Source: Baekduia soli (GTDB lineage: Bacteria; Actinomycetota; Thermoleophilia; Solirubrobacterales; Solirubrobacteraceae). Taken from it: a DNA stretch of 64,000 nucleotides. The translations under genes and the position numbers were made by a program. The stretch's first letter is position 1, and each line of letters opens with the position of its first letter. Below the pieces are notes generated by a model. The model saw nothing but the letters and a program-made list of their open reading frames with translations, did no database searches and had not been told where the DNA came from. Positions 42,960 through 50,557 of the stretch are shown here, in pieces. Location of the stretch: the NCBI RefSeq assembly GCF_007970665.1, contig NZ_CP042430.1:3906001-3970000 (forward strand), read 5' to 3'.

Positions 42960-43742
42960 ATGCCCGCGGCCCTCACGCTCCGCACCGTGCGTGCCACGCG
43001 CTACGTCCTGCCGCTGCGCGAGGGCGGGTCGATGCCGGGCCTGGTGGAGGCCGACGACGACGGGCTCTACGTCGTCAAGTTCCGCGGCGCCGGCCAGGGC
43101 CCGAAGGCGCTCGTGGCCGAGGTCGTCGCCGGCGAGCTGGCCCGGGCGGCCGGGCTGCGCGTGCCCGAGATCGTGCTCATGGACGTCGACCCGGTCATCG
43201 CCGCGGCCGAGCCCGACCCCGAGATCCAAGAGCTCGTGCAGGGCAGCGGCGGACTGAACGCCGCGCTGGACTTCCTGCCCGGCGCGCTGCCCTTCACGCC
43301 CGCGGCGCCCGCGGGCGTCAGCGCGCACGTCGCGGCCGCCGTCGTCTGGTTCGACGCGCTGGTGGCCAACGTCGACCGCACGCCGCGCAACCCCAACATG
43401 CTGGTCTGGCACGGCAACCTGTGGCTCATCGACCACGGCGCCGCGCTCTACCGCCACCACGCGGCGGCATGGCCCGAGGGCGCCGCGGCGGCGCCCTTCC
43501 CCCAGATCGCCGACCACGCGCTGCTGCCGTTCGCCGACCCGATCGACCGCGTCGACGCCGCGCTGGCCGGGCGCCTGACGCCGGAGGCCGTGGGCGCCGC
43601 CGTCGCCGCGGTGCCGGACCTGTGGCTGGGCCGCGACCCGCCGGCCGAGCGTGACGCCTACGTGACGTACCTGCAGGAGCGGCTGGCCGCGCCGCGCGCG
43701 TTCGCCGCCGAGGCCGAGGAGGCGCGCCGTGGCCGGGCCTGA
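42960..43742 (+). CDS. HipA-like kinase-fold protein (HipA_2)
   Basis: A 260-residue protein. The N-terminal lobe has TRYVLPLREGGSMPGLVEAD and YVVKFRGAGQGPKALVAEVV (the Lys of the nucleotide-binding lobe). The catalytic region VVWFDALVANVDRTPRNPNM contains the kinase-like D...NxDR.PRNPN motif, followed by LWLIDHGAALYRHH (metal-binding Asp). This is the HipA_2 family, almost always coupled to DUF3037, as here with a 14-base overlap. Unlike HipAB it lacks an HTH antitoxin partner, so toxin activity is unproven. Confidence 0.85.
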   Translation: MPAALTLRTVRATRYVLPLREGGSMPGLVEADDDGLYVVKFRGAGQGPKALVAEVVAGELARAAGLRVPEIVLMDVDPVIAAAEPDPEIQELVQGSGGLNAALDFLPGALPFTPAAPAGVSAHVAAAVVWFDALVANVDRTPRNPNMLVWHGNLWLIDHGAALYRHHAAAWPEGAAAAPFPQIADHALLPFADPIDRVDAALAGRLTPEAVGAAVAAVPDLWLGRDPPAERDAYVTYLQERLAAPRAFAAEAEEARRGRA

Positions 43743-44135
43743 CGCGTTCCAGTACGCGATCTGGCGCGTCGTGCCCGACGTCGAGCGCGGCGAGGCGCTC
43801 AACGTCGGCGTCGTCGTGTTCTGCCGGCGCCGCGGGTTCCTCGGCGCGCGGGCCGAGCTCGACGAGCCGCGGCTGCGCGTGCTGGCGCCCGGCGCCGACG
43901 CGGGCGCGGTGCGCCGCCACCTGGAGGGGTTGGTGCGGGTCGCCGAGGGCGAGCCGGCGGCCGGCGCGATCGCCGCGCTGCCGCAGTCCGAGCGCTTCGG
44001 GTGGCTGACGGCGGCGTCGAGCACGATCGTGCAGCCCTCCCCATCCACACCGGCCTGTGCGACGACCCCCAGGCCGTCCTGGACCGGCTCTTCGTGCGCC
44101 TCGTCGCGCGCCCGGGCGGCCCGCCCGGGCCCTGA
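43729..44135 (+). CDS. DUF3037 protein, interrupted by a one-base deletion
   Basis: From GTG 43729 the frame reads MAGPDAFQYAIWRVVPDVER with GEALNVGVVVFCRRRGFLGA and ERFGWLTAASSTIVQPS, which is DUF3037. At the C run 44039-44042 the frame is lost; one added C restores IHTGLCDDPQAVLDRLFVRL to the stop at 44135, giving the normal 135-residue length. It overlaps the HipA_2 kinase gene by 14 bases; the two families are conserved partners. Confidence 0.75.
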
Positions 44136-44191
44136 CCTGCCGGTGCCCGCCGCCGTCCTGGAGGACGGCGGCGGGCACCCAGCGCGGGTCG

Positions 44192-45580
44192 CTACCGCGA
44201 GGCGGGCGCGATCGGGTGGTTGGCGTGGATGAGGTCGAACGGGTCGTACTCGGCCTTGACGGCCTGCAGCGCCGCGAAGGCGTCCTCGCCGTAGGCCGAC
44301 CGCGTGTCGGTGGGCTCCTCGGCGAAGTTGAGGTAGACCCGCTCGGCCGCCCACGGGGCGACCGCGGCCTTCAGGGCGGCCAGGCGGGCGGGGATCGCCT
44401 CGGCGAGCTCGGGCGTCACCGGCACGCCGACCGCGAACAGGATGTACGCGGCCTCGAGGCGGGCCGTGGCGCCGGCGCGCGCCGGGACGCGGGCCAGCGC
44501 GCCGCCGAGGTGACGCAGCTCGACGGCGAGCATCGGGGAGTCCGTGCCGGGGCCCGCGACGTCGACGAGCGCGTCGATGGCCTCGGGCGTGAGCTCGTCG
44601 AGCATCGCGTGGCCGCCGATGCCGGGCACAGGGTGCTCGGGGTCCATGTGCACGTGGACCAGCCCGGCGGGCGGGGCCATCGCGAACAGGTCCATCGCCG
44701 GCTCGAGCGCGCGCAGCGGCGCGAGGACCTCTGCGGCGTAGGCCTCCGTGCCCATCACGGCGCCATCGATGGCGACGAACTGGCGGCCGCGGAACGCCTC
44801 GGGGATGTCGGGCATCGGCGGGATCTGGAGGATCCGCGCGGAGGTCGTGACGGCCTCGGGGGCATCGAGCGTCCACTCGTGCCAGGCCCGCAGGATCTCG
44901 CGCGAGCGCTCCCACGGCCACAGCATCACGCCCTGGTAGACCTCGGGCAGCGGGAACAGCTCGAGCTCGAGCGCGGTGATGACGCCGAAGCTGCCGGTGC
45001 CGCCGCGCAGCGCCCAGAACAGCTCGGGGTGGCGGTCCTCGTCGCAGCGCAGCTGCTCGCCGTCGGCGGTGACGACCTCGATGGCGGTGACGCTGTTGCA
45101 GGCCAGGCCGAGGGCGCGGGCCAGCCAGCCGATGCCGCCGCCGAGGGTGTAGCCGACGACGCCGACGTCGGGCGACGAGCCGGCCAGCGCGGCGAGGCCG
45201 TGCTCGGAGGCGGGCGCGGTGACGTCCATCCACAGGGCGCCCGCCTCGACGCGGGCACGCCGGGCGACGGGGTCGATCTCGACGCCGCGCATGAGGGTGG
45301 TGCGCACGAGGATGCTGTCGGCGACCGAGCCGCGGGCGTTGGCGTTGTGGCCCGTGCCCTGGGGGGCGATGCGCAGGGCATTGGCGCGGGCGAAGCCCAT
45401 CAGCGCGCTGACGTCGTCGGCGTCGCGGGGCAGGGCGACGAGAGCGGGTCGCTGGTCGACGGCGAGGTTCCAGGCCTGGCGGGCGTCGTCGTAGCCGGCG
45501 TCGCCGGGGGCGTGCAGCTCGCCGGCGAACCGGGAGCGCAGGCTGTCGAGGCCGAGGTCGGGACGGGCGGTGATGATCAC
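44192..45580 (-). CDS. FAD-linked oxidase (PCMH / berberine-bridge-like)
   Basis: A 462-residue flavoprotein from GTG 45580. The FAD-binding domain shows VALPRDADDVSALMGFARAN, APQGTGHNANARGS and VGVVGYTLGGGIGWLARALG, followed by RGGTGSFGVITALELELFPL. The BBE-type C-terminal segment contains VYLNFAEEPTDTRSAYGEDA and ends with YDPFDLIHANHPI. The His usual for covalent FAD attachment is replaced by Asn/Ala in GHNANA, so the flavin may be non-covalent. Substrate unknown. Confidence 0.88.
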   Translation of the reverse strand: MIITARPDLGLDSLRSRFAGELHAPGDAGYDDARQAWNLAVDQRPALVALPRDADDVSALMGFARANALRIAPQGTGHNANARGSVADSILVRTTLMRGVEIDPVARRARVEAGALWMDVTAPASEHGLAALAGSSPDVGVVGYTLGGGIGWLARALGLACNSVTAIEVVTADGEQLRCDEDRHPELFWALRGGTGSFGVITALELELFPLPEVYQGVMLWPWERSREILRAWHEWTLDAPEAVTTSARILQIPPMPDIPEAFRGRQFVAIDGAVMGTEAYAAEVLAPLRALEPAMDLFAMAPPAGLVHVHMDPEHPVPGIGGHAMLDELTPEAIDALVDVAGPGTDSPMLAVELRHLGGALARVPARAGATARLEAAYILFAVGVPVTPELAEAIPARLAALKAAVAPWAAERVYLNFAEEPTDTRSAYGEDAFAALQAVKAEYDPFDLIHANHPIAPASR

Positions 45581-45724
45581 GTGGGGACTCCGTGGGAGAG
45601 GACTGCGGGTCGACGAGGATCCTGGCGTCGCCCGCGGCTCCGTGCACCGGAGCAACCCCCCCGCGCGAGGGTGCGGCCCTCCACACCAGGGATGTCCCTG
45701 GGCGGACTCCGGAAGGCCAGAACC

Positions 45725-45755
45725 TGACGTTGACGTAAAGAAGAGCTTGTAGGGT
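45725..45755 (+). promoter_or_regulatory. MerR-type promoter with 19-base spacer
   Basis: CTGACG (45725-45730) and TAGGGT (45750-45755) are separated by 19 bases, the overlong spacing typical of MerR-controlled promoters; TTGACG at 45730 would give only 14. The -10 box lies seven bases before GTG 45763. The operon's last gene encodes a MerR regulator. Confidence 0.5.
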
Positions 45756-45762
45756 GTCGGTC

Positions 45763-47244
45763 GTGTCCGCCGAAGCCGCCCAGACCCTCCCGCGCCGCCG
45801 GATCGGCGTCGACGCCGACCACGAGCACTACAAGTGGTGGGCCCTGTCGTGCACGAGCCTCGGCATGCTGCTGGCCACCGTCAACTCCGGCACGCTGGTC
45901 ATCGCGCTCCCGGATCTCGAGCGCGCCCTGGGCGTCGGGCTGCTCACGTTGGTCTGGGTGATCCTCGCGTTCATGATCGCCTCGACCGTGCTCGTGCTCA
46001 CGTTCGGGCGCCTGAGCGACCTGTTCGGCCGCAAGCGCGCGTTCGTGTGGGGCTTCGCGCTGTTCACCGCCGCGTCGCTGGGCGCCGGGTTCTCCAGCGG
46101 CGGCACCGAGCTGATCCTGTGGCGGGTGGTGCAGGGGATCGGGGGGGCCATGCTGTTCGCCAACGCCTCGGCGCTGGTCACCGACGCGTTTCCGCGCGAG
46201 CAGCTCGGCGTCGCGATGGGCACCAACGTCATGGTCGCCGGCGTCGGCCTGGTCCTCGGGCCGGTCCTCGGCGGCGCGCTCGTCGAGATCTCCTGGCACT
46301 GGGTGTTCTGGTTCAACGTGCCCATCGGCCTGGCCGGCACCGCGTGGGCCTGGCTCGTGCTGCGCGAGATCGTGCGCCCCGAGGCCGACCGGCGCTTCGA
46401 CTGGTGGGGCACGCTCGCGTTCGTCGCGGGCCTCACCGGCCTGACCCTCGGCATCAGCCGCGGCGGGATCGTCGGCTGGGGCGACACGCTGACCATCGGC
46501 TCGCTCGTCGTCGCCGTCGTGCTGCTGCCCGCCTTCGTGGCCATCGAGCGCCGTGTGCCCTCCCCCATGCTCGACCTCTCGCTCTTCGCCGACCGCGGCT
46601 TCAGCGCCGCGACCGGCGCCGCGTTCCTGTCGGGCCTCAGCCGCTTCGCGCTGACGTTCGTGTTCGTCCTGTACTTCCAGGGCGCGCAGGGCGACGACCC
46701 GATCGTCGCCGGCGTCAAGCTGGCCCCGCTGGCCGTGGGCATGCTCATCGCCAGCCCGCTGGCCGGGATCTACGCCGACCGCCACGGCGCGCGGTCGCTC
46801 GCCGCGCTGGGCCTCGTGGTCTCCGCGGTGGGCATGGCGGCCATGACCACGCTGCAGACCGGGACGAGCTACGCCCTGACCGCGCTGTGGCTGCTCATCA
46901 CCGGGCTCGGGTCGGGGATGTTCAACTCGCCCAACACCTCCGCCATGATGGGCGCCGTGCCGCCGCACCGGCGCGGGATCGCCGGCGGCACGCGGATGAT
47001 GCTGCAGAACACCGGCTCGGTGCTCTCCATCGCGTTCGTGCTGGCGATCATCACCGCCGCCGTGCCCACCACGACGCTGCTGTCGATCTTCTCCGGCGTC
47101 TCGTCGGGCCTCTCGGACGCCGCCCTGGCGCCGTTCATCCACAACCTGCACGTCGCGCTGTGGGCGCTGGCCGCCTCCTCGCTGCTGGCCGCCGCGGTCT
47201 CGCTGCTGCGCCCCGCCACCTCCGGCACGGAGACGCGCGCGTGA
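45763..47244 (+). CDS. MFS exporter, DHA2-like 14-helix family
   Basis: About 493 residues when started at GTG 45763, which sits seven bases after a TAGGGT box; GTG 45754 overlaps that box and is less likely. Motifs include LLATVNSGTLVIALPDLERA, FGRLSDLFGRKRAFVWGFAL (motif A) and GLVLGPVLGGALVEISWHW (motif C). It shares the fold with the other exporter in the window but differs in sequence. It is co-translated with the MerR regulator gene (GTGA overlap). Confidence 0.88.
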   Translation: MSAEAAQTLPRRRIGVDADHEHYKWWALSCTSLGMLLATVNSGTLVIALPDLERALGVGLLTLVWVILAFMIASTVLVLTFGRLSDLFGRKRAFVWGFALFTAASLGAGFSSGGTELILWRVVQGIGGAMLFANASALVTDAFPREQLGVAMGTNVMVAGVGLVLGPVLGGALVEISWHWVFWFNVPIGLAGTAWAWLVLREIVRPEADRRFDWWGTLAFVAGLTGLTLGISRGGIVGWGDTLTIGSLVVAVVLLPAFVAIERRVPSPMLDLSLFADRGFSAATGAAFLSGLSRFALTFVFVLYFQGAQGDDPIVAGVKLAPLAVGMLIASPLAGIYADRHGARSLAALGLVVSAVGMAAMTTLQTGTSYALTALWLLITGLGSGMFNSPNTSAMMGAVPPHRRGIAGGTRMMLQNTGSVLSIAFVLAIITAAVPTTTLLSIFSGVSSGLSDAALAPFIHNLHVALWALAASSLLAAAVSLLRPATSGTETRA

Positions 47245-47690
47245 GCCCCGCGCAGGCCGCGGCGGCCGGCGGGCTGCGCATCGGGGAGGTGGCCCGCCTC
47301 GTCGGCACCACCCCGCGCACCATCCGCTACTACGAGGAGCTCGGCCTGCTGGCCCGGGACCACCCGCGCGAGGCCGGCCGCCACCGCCTCTACGGCGAGC
47401 AGGACGTCGAGCGCCTGCGCGAGGCCCTGCGCCTGAAGGAGCTGCTGGGCATCAGCCTCGAGGAGCTGCGCGAGCTCGTCGAGGCCCAGGACGCCCGCGC
47501 CGCGCTGCGCGACGAGTGGCACCACGGCAACCCCGGCGCGGCGCGCCGGCGCGAGATCCTGGACCAGTCGCTGGGCCACGTCGAGCGCCAGCTCGACCTC
47601 CTGGCCGGCCGCCGCGCCGAGATCGAGCGCCTCGAGGACGAGCTGCGCGAGCGCCGCGAGCTCATCCGGGCGCGGCTGGCCGACGGCTAA
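47241..47690 (+). CDS. MerR-family regulator
   Basis: A 149-residue protein from GTG 47241, overlapping the exporter stop. The HTH is LRIGEVARLVGTTPRTIRYY, EELGLLARDHPREAGRHRLY, followed by GISLEELRELVEAQDA and a long dimerisation helix rich in Glu/Arg. No cysteine is present in the effector region, so it is not a metal or SoxR type; a drug or metabolite ligand is more likely. It probably controls the operon promoter at 45725-45755. Confidence 0.9.
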   Translation: MSPAQAAAAGGLRIGEVARLVGTTPRTIRYYEELGLLARDHPREAGRHRLYGEQDVERLREALRLKELLGISLEELRELVEAQDARAALRDEWHHGNPGAARRREILDQSLGHVERQLDLLAGRRAEIERLEDELRERRELIRARLADG

Positions 47691-47693
47691 CGT
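47688..47693 (+). promoter_or_regulatory. Leaderless-type -10 box overlapping the merR stop
   Basis: TAACGT (including the TAA stop of the MerR gene) lies seven bases before ATG 47701. Confidence 0.5.
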
Positions 47694-47700
47694 CGAGGGC

Positions 47701-48501
47701 ATGAGCCTCACCCAGTCCCCCGGACCGCTCTCGGGCTCCCCCGGCCCGGGCAACTACGCCATCGACGGCCCCCGGCACCGCCTCATGCTGACGCCCCTGC
47801 CGCGCCGCGTGCGCGGCGACCTCGGCGGCCGGACCGTCATCGACACCGACCGCGCGGCGCTCGTGCACGAGACCGGCCTGCGCCCGCAGCTCTACGTCCC
47901 GCTGGACGCGATCGACCCGGCGCTGCTGCAGCGCACGGAGCACACGACCCACTGCCCGTTCAAGGGCGACGCCAGCTACCGCTCGATCCGCGCCGGCGAG
48001 CGTGTCGCCGAGAACGCGCTCTGGGTCTACGACGACCCGCTGCCGGCCGCCTCCTGGCTGCACGGCCTGGCCGGCGTCTACCTCGAGCGCCTGGACCGCT
48101 GGCGCGACGAGGAGGAGGACGTCCTGGGCTTCCCCGACCCCTACCACCGCGTCGACGTGCGCCGCACCGCCCGCCACGTCCAGGTCCGCGCCCGCGGCGA
48201 GGTCGTCGCGGACTCCCGCGCGGCGCTCCTGCTCTCCGAGACGGCGCTGCCCAACCGCTACTACCTGCCCCGCGCCGACGTCACCGCGACCCTGCAGGGC
48301 CCGACGGGCCGCACGACGTTCTGCCCCTACAAGGGCGAGGCGTCCTACGCCACGCTCGTGCTGGGCGACGGCTCCGAGCTGGCCGACGCCGCCTGGTGCT
48401 ACGAGGCGCCCTACCCCGAGTCGGCCGCCGTCGCGGGCCACGTGTCGTTCTGGGGCGACGATGTCGAGGTCATCGTCGACGGCGCGGCCGTCGCCTCCTG
48501 A
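47701..48501 (+). CDS. Tandem DUF427 protein
   Basis: A 266-residue protein with two DUF427 domains. The first ends with RTEHTTHCPFKGDASYRSIR and ENALWVYDDPLPAASWLHGL; the second has RHVQVRARGEVVADSRAALL, LLSETALPNRYYLPRADVTA and FCPYKGEASYATL. Each carries the conserved CP(Y/F)KG. Most DUF427 proteins are single-domain, so this is a fused duplicate. The family has a small beta-barrel fold of unknown biochemical role. Confidence 0.85.
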   Translation: MSLTQSPGPLSGSPGPGNYAIDGPRHRLMLTPLPRRVRGDLGGRTVIDTDRAALVHETGLRPQLYVPLDAIDPALLQRTEHTTHCPFKGDASYRSIRAGERVAENALWVYDDPLPAASWLHGLAGVYLERLDRWRDEEEDVLGFPDPYHRVDVRRTARHVQVRARGEVVADSRAALLLSETALPNRYYLPRADVTATLQGPTGRTTFCPYKGEASYATLVLGDGSELADAAWCYEAPYPESAAVAGHVSFWGDDVEVIVDGAAVAS

Positions 48502-48568
48502 CGGTCTCTCGCACGCCGCTCCCGTGCTGTTGAGGACCCCTTCAGGCTCGCCTGGGACCCTTGGGGCG

Positions 48569-49741
48569 ATGGGGGACCGCCGGCGCAGATGGGGCAGCAC
48601 GAGGGAGACCGTCCGCGCGGACCGCTGGTTCGCGCTGCTGACGATGACCCGCGTGCTCGGCACGGCCGTTGCCGTCCTGCTGCTCGTCAGCCACCGCGTC
48701 ACCCGCCACGACGTGCCGCTGGCCGCCCTCACGCTGGTCTGGTCGGGGGTCACGCTGGTGGCCTTCGGGCGCAGTGAGCGCCTGCGCGCGGCCCCGGCGG
48801 CCTGGGCGGTCGACCTGCTCGCCGCGCTCGCGCTCGTGCTGGCCTCGGGCGACTGGCGCAGCCCGTTCTACATCTACGCCCTCACGACGCTCGTGCTCCC
48901 CGCCACGGCGCTCGGCGCGCGGGCGGCCATGGCCTGGGGCACCGCGTTCTCGGTGCTCTACGCCGTGGTGGCCATGCTCACCCGCCAGGTGCCCTCCGAC
49001 ACGCTGGCCAACACGATCCGCCTGGAGACGCTGGCCACCCACCTCTTCGTCCCGCTGCTCGTCACGCTCGCGCTGGCCTACTCCAGCGGCCTGCTGGCCC
49101 GGCTGCGCACCGCGCGCGCCGAATCCGAGCGCCTGGCCCTGGAGGCCGAGCGCCGGCGCATCGCGTGGGAGCTGCACGACTCGGCCAAGCAGCGCGTCCA
49201 CGCCGCCCACCTCATGCTCAGCGCCCTGGAACACCGCGTCGGCGACCCCGAGCGCGAGCTCGTCGACGGCGCACTCGCCGAGCTGCGCGGCGCGACCGCC
49301 GACATGGAGACCAGCGTGGCCGAGCTGCGCATCCCGCTCGACGGGCGCCCGGTGGACGAGCTGCTGCGCCGCCGTGCGGCCGAGCTCGAGCTGGCCGGCG
49401 ACGCCCGCATCGAGGTGCACGGCACGCTGCCACCGCTGCCGCCGCTCGTCGCGGCCCACACCTACCGCATCGCCGCCGAGGCCCTGACCAACGCCGTGCG
49501 CCACGCCTCCTGCGGGACGATCCACGTGGAGCTGTCGACCGCGCCCGGCGGCGGCGGCGCGGTCGTCGTCGCCGACGACGGCGTCGGCATCCCCGATCCG
49601 CCGCCCGCCGGCGGCCACGGCCTGCGCTCGATGCGCGGGCGCGCCGAGACGATCGGCGCCCGGTTGCACATCGGCCCCGCCCCCGGCGGGCACGGCACCC
49701 GTGTCGCGCTCGCCCTTCCGACCCCTGGAGGCTCCCCATGA
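48569..49741 (+). CDS. NarL-type sensor histidine kinase
   Basis: A 390-residue kinase with five or six N-terminal membrane helices (VLGTAVAVLLLVSHRVTRHD to FVPLLVTLALAYSSG), then HisKA_3 with RRRIAWELHDSAKQRVHAAH (phospho-acceptor His) and an HATPase domain with AAEALTNAVRHAS and VVADDGVGIPDPP, GGHGLRSMRGRAE. No external sensor domain is present, so the membrane domain itself is the sensor. It overlaps the response-regulator gene by four bases. Confidence 0.92.
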   Translation: MGDRRRRWGSTRETVRADRWFALLTMTRVLGTAVAVLLLVSHRVTRHDVPLAALTLVWSGVTLVAFGRSERLRAAPAAWAVDLLAALALVLASGDWRSPFYIYALTTLVLPATALGARAAMAWGTAFSVLYAVVAMLTRQVPSDTLANTIRLETLATHLFVPLLVTLALAYSSGLLARLRTARAESERLALEAERRRIAWELHDSAKQRVHAAHLMLSALEHRVGDPERELVDGALAELRGATADMETSVAELRIPLDGRPVDELLRRRAAELELAGDARIEVHGTLPPLPPLVAAHTYRIAAEALTNAVRHASCGTIHVELSTAPGGGGAVVVADDGVGIPDPPPAGGHGLRSMRGRAETIGARLHIGPAPGGHGTRVALALPTPGGSP

Positions 49742-50316
49742 TCCGCGTGCTCATCGTCGACGACCACCCCGCGATGCGGGCCGGCCTGACCGCCGTGCTG
49801 CGCGCCGAGCCCGGCATCGTCCCGCTCGCCGCGGCCTCGGCCTCCGCGCCCGAGGACCTCGACCAGGTCGTGGCCCGCCACCGGCCCGACGTCGTCGTCC
49901 TGGACTACCACCTGCCCGGCACCGACGGGCTGCGGGTCTGCCGGCGCCTGAAGGCCATGGACCGCGCCCCCGCGGTGCTGCTCTACTCGGCCTACGCGGA
50001 TGCCTCGCTGGTCATCCCCGCCGTGCTCGCCGGGGCCGACGGGCTGCTGAACAAGAGCGCCCCGGCGCCCGAGCTGTTCGACGCGCTGCGCTCGCTGGCG
50101 CGCGGCGACCGTGTGCTGCCGCCCATCCCCCGCGAGCTCATGACCTCGGCCTCAGCGGTGCTGGGCACCGACCAGCTCCCCGTGCTGGCGATGGTGCTCG
50201 ACGGCACCAGGACCGACGAGGTCGCCGACACGCTGCGCACGACGACCGAGGACATCACGCGGCGCCTGGACGACATGATCGACCGCCTGCGGGTCGAGCT
50301 GCCCGCGCCCGCGTAG
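49738..50316 (+). CDS. NarL-family response regulator with degenerate HTH
   Basis: A 192-residue regulator, co-translated with the kinase. Receiver: RVLIVDDHPAMRAGLTAVLR, phospho-acceptor in VVVLDYHLPGTDGLRV, and GADGLLNKSAPAPELF (Lys). The output domain has VLAMVLDGTRTDEVADTLRT, then TTEDITRRLDDMIDRLRVEL. This aligns with a LuxR HTH in layout but lacks the usual LT.RE opening and basic recognition helix, so DNA binding may be altered. Confidence 0.88.
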   Translation: MIRVLIVDDHPAMRAGLTAVLRAEPGIVPLAAASASAPEDLDQVVARHRPDVVVLDYHLPGTDGLRVCRRLKAMDRAPAVLLYSAYADASLVIPAVLAGADGLLNKSAPAPELFDALRSLARGDRVLPPIPRELMTSASAVLGTDQLPVLAMVLDGTRTDEVADTLRTTTEDITRRLDDMIDRLRVELPAPA

Positions 50317-50337
50317 CCGGCTCGGCGCCGCCTCGGA

Positions 50338-50343
50338 TACCGT
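50338..50343 (+). promoter_or_regulatory. Leaderless-type -10 box
   Basis: TACCGT, seven bases before GTG 50351. Confidence 0.45.
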
Positions 50344-50350
50344 CCCACCG

Positions 50351-50557
50351 GTGCGCACCGTCATCGACTTCTACCGCGCCCGCCCCGTCGTCGGCGTGAT
50401 CGTCTTCGTCGTCGGGCTCGCAGTCGCGATCGCCACCGAGACGCTGCAGAGCGGCGACGGGATCGTCCTGCCCATCGCGTTCGTCGCCCTGGCCGGCATC
50501 CTCGTCGGCGGCCTGCTGTCGCTGGGCCAGCGCCGCCGTAGCCGCGACGACGGCTAG
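50351..50557 (+). CDS. Small two-span membrane protein
   Basis: A 68-residue protein from GTG 50351 with two helices (VVGVIVFVVGLAVAIATET and IVLPIAFVALAGILVGGLLS) and a basic end (GQRRRSRDDG). Its stop overlaps the convergent hydrolase gene by four bases. Function unknown. Confidence 0.6.
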   Translation: MRTVIDFYRARPVVGVIVFVVGLAVAIATETLQSGDGIVLPIAFVALAGILVGGLLSLGQRRRSRDDG

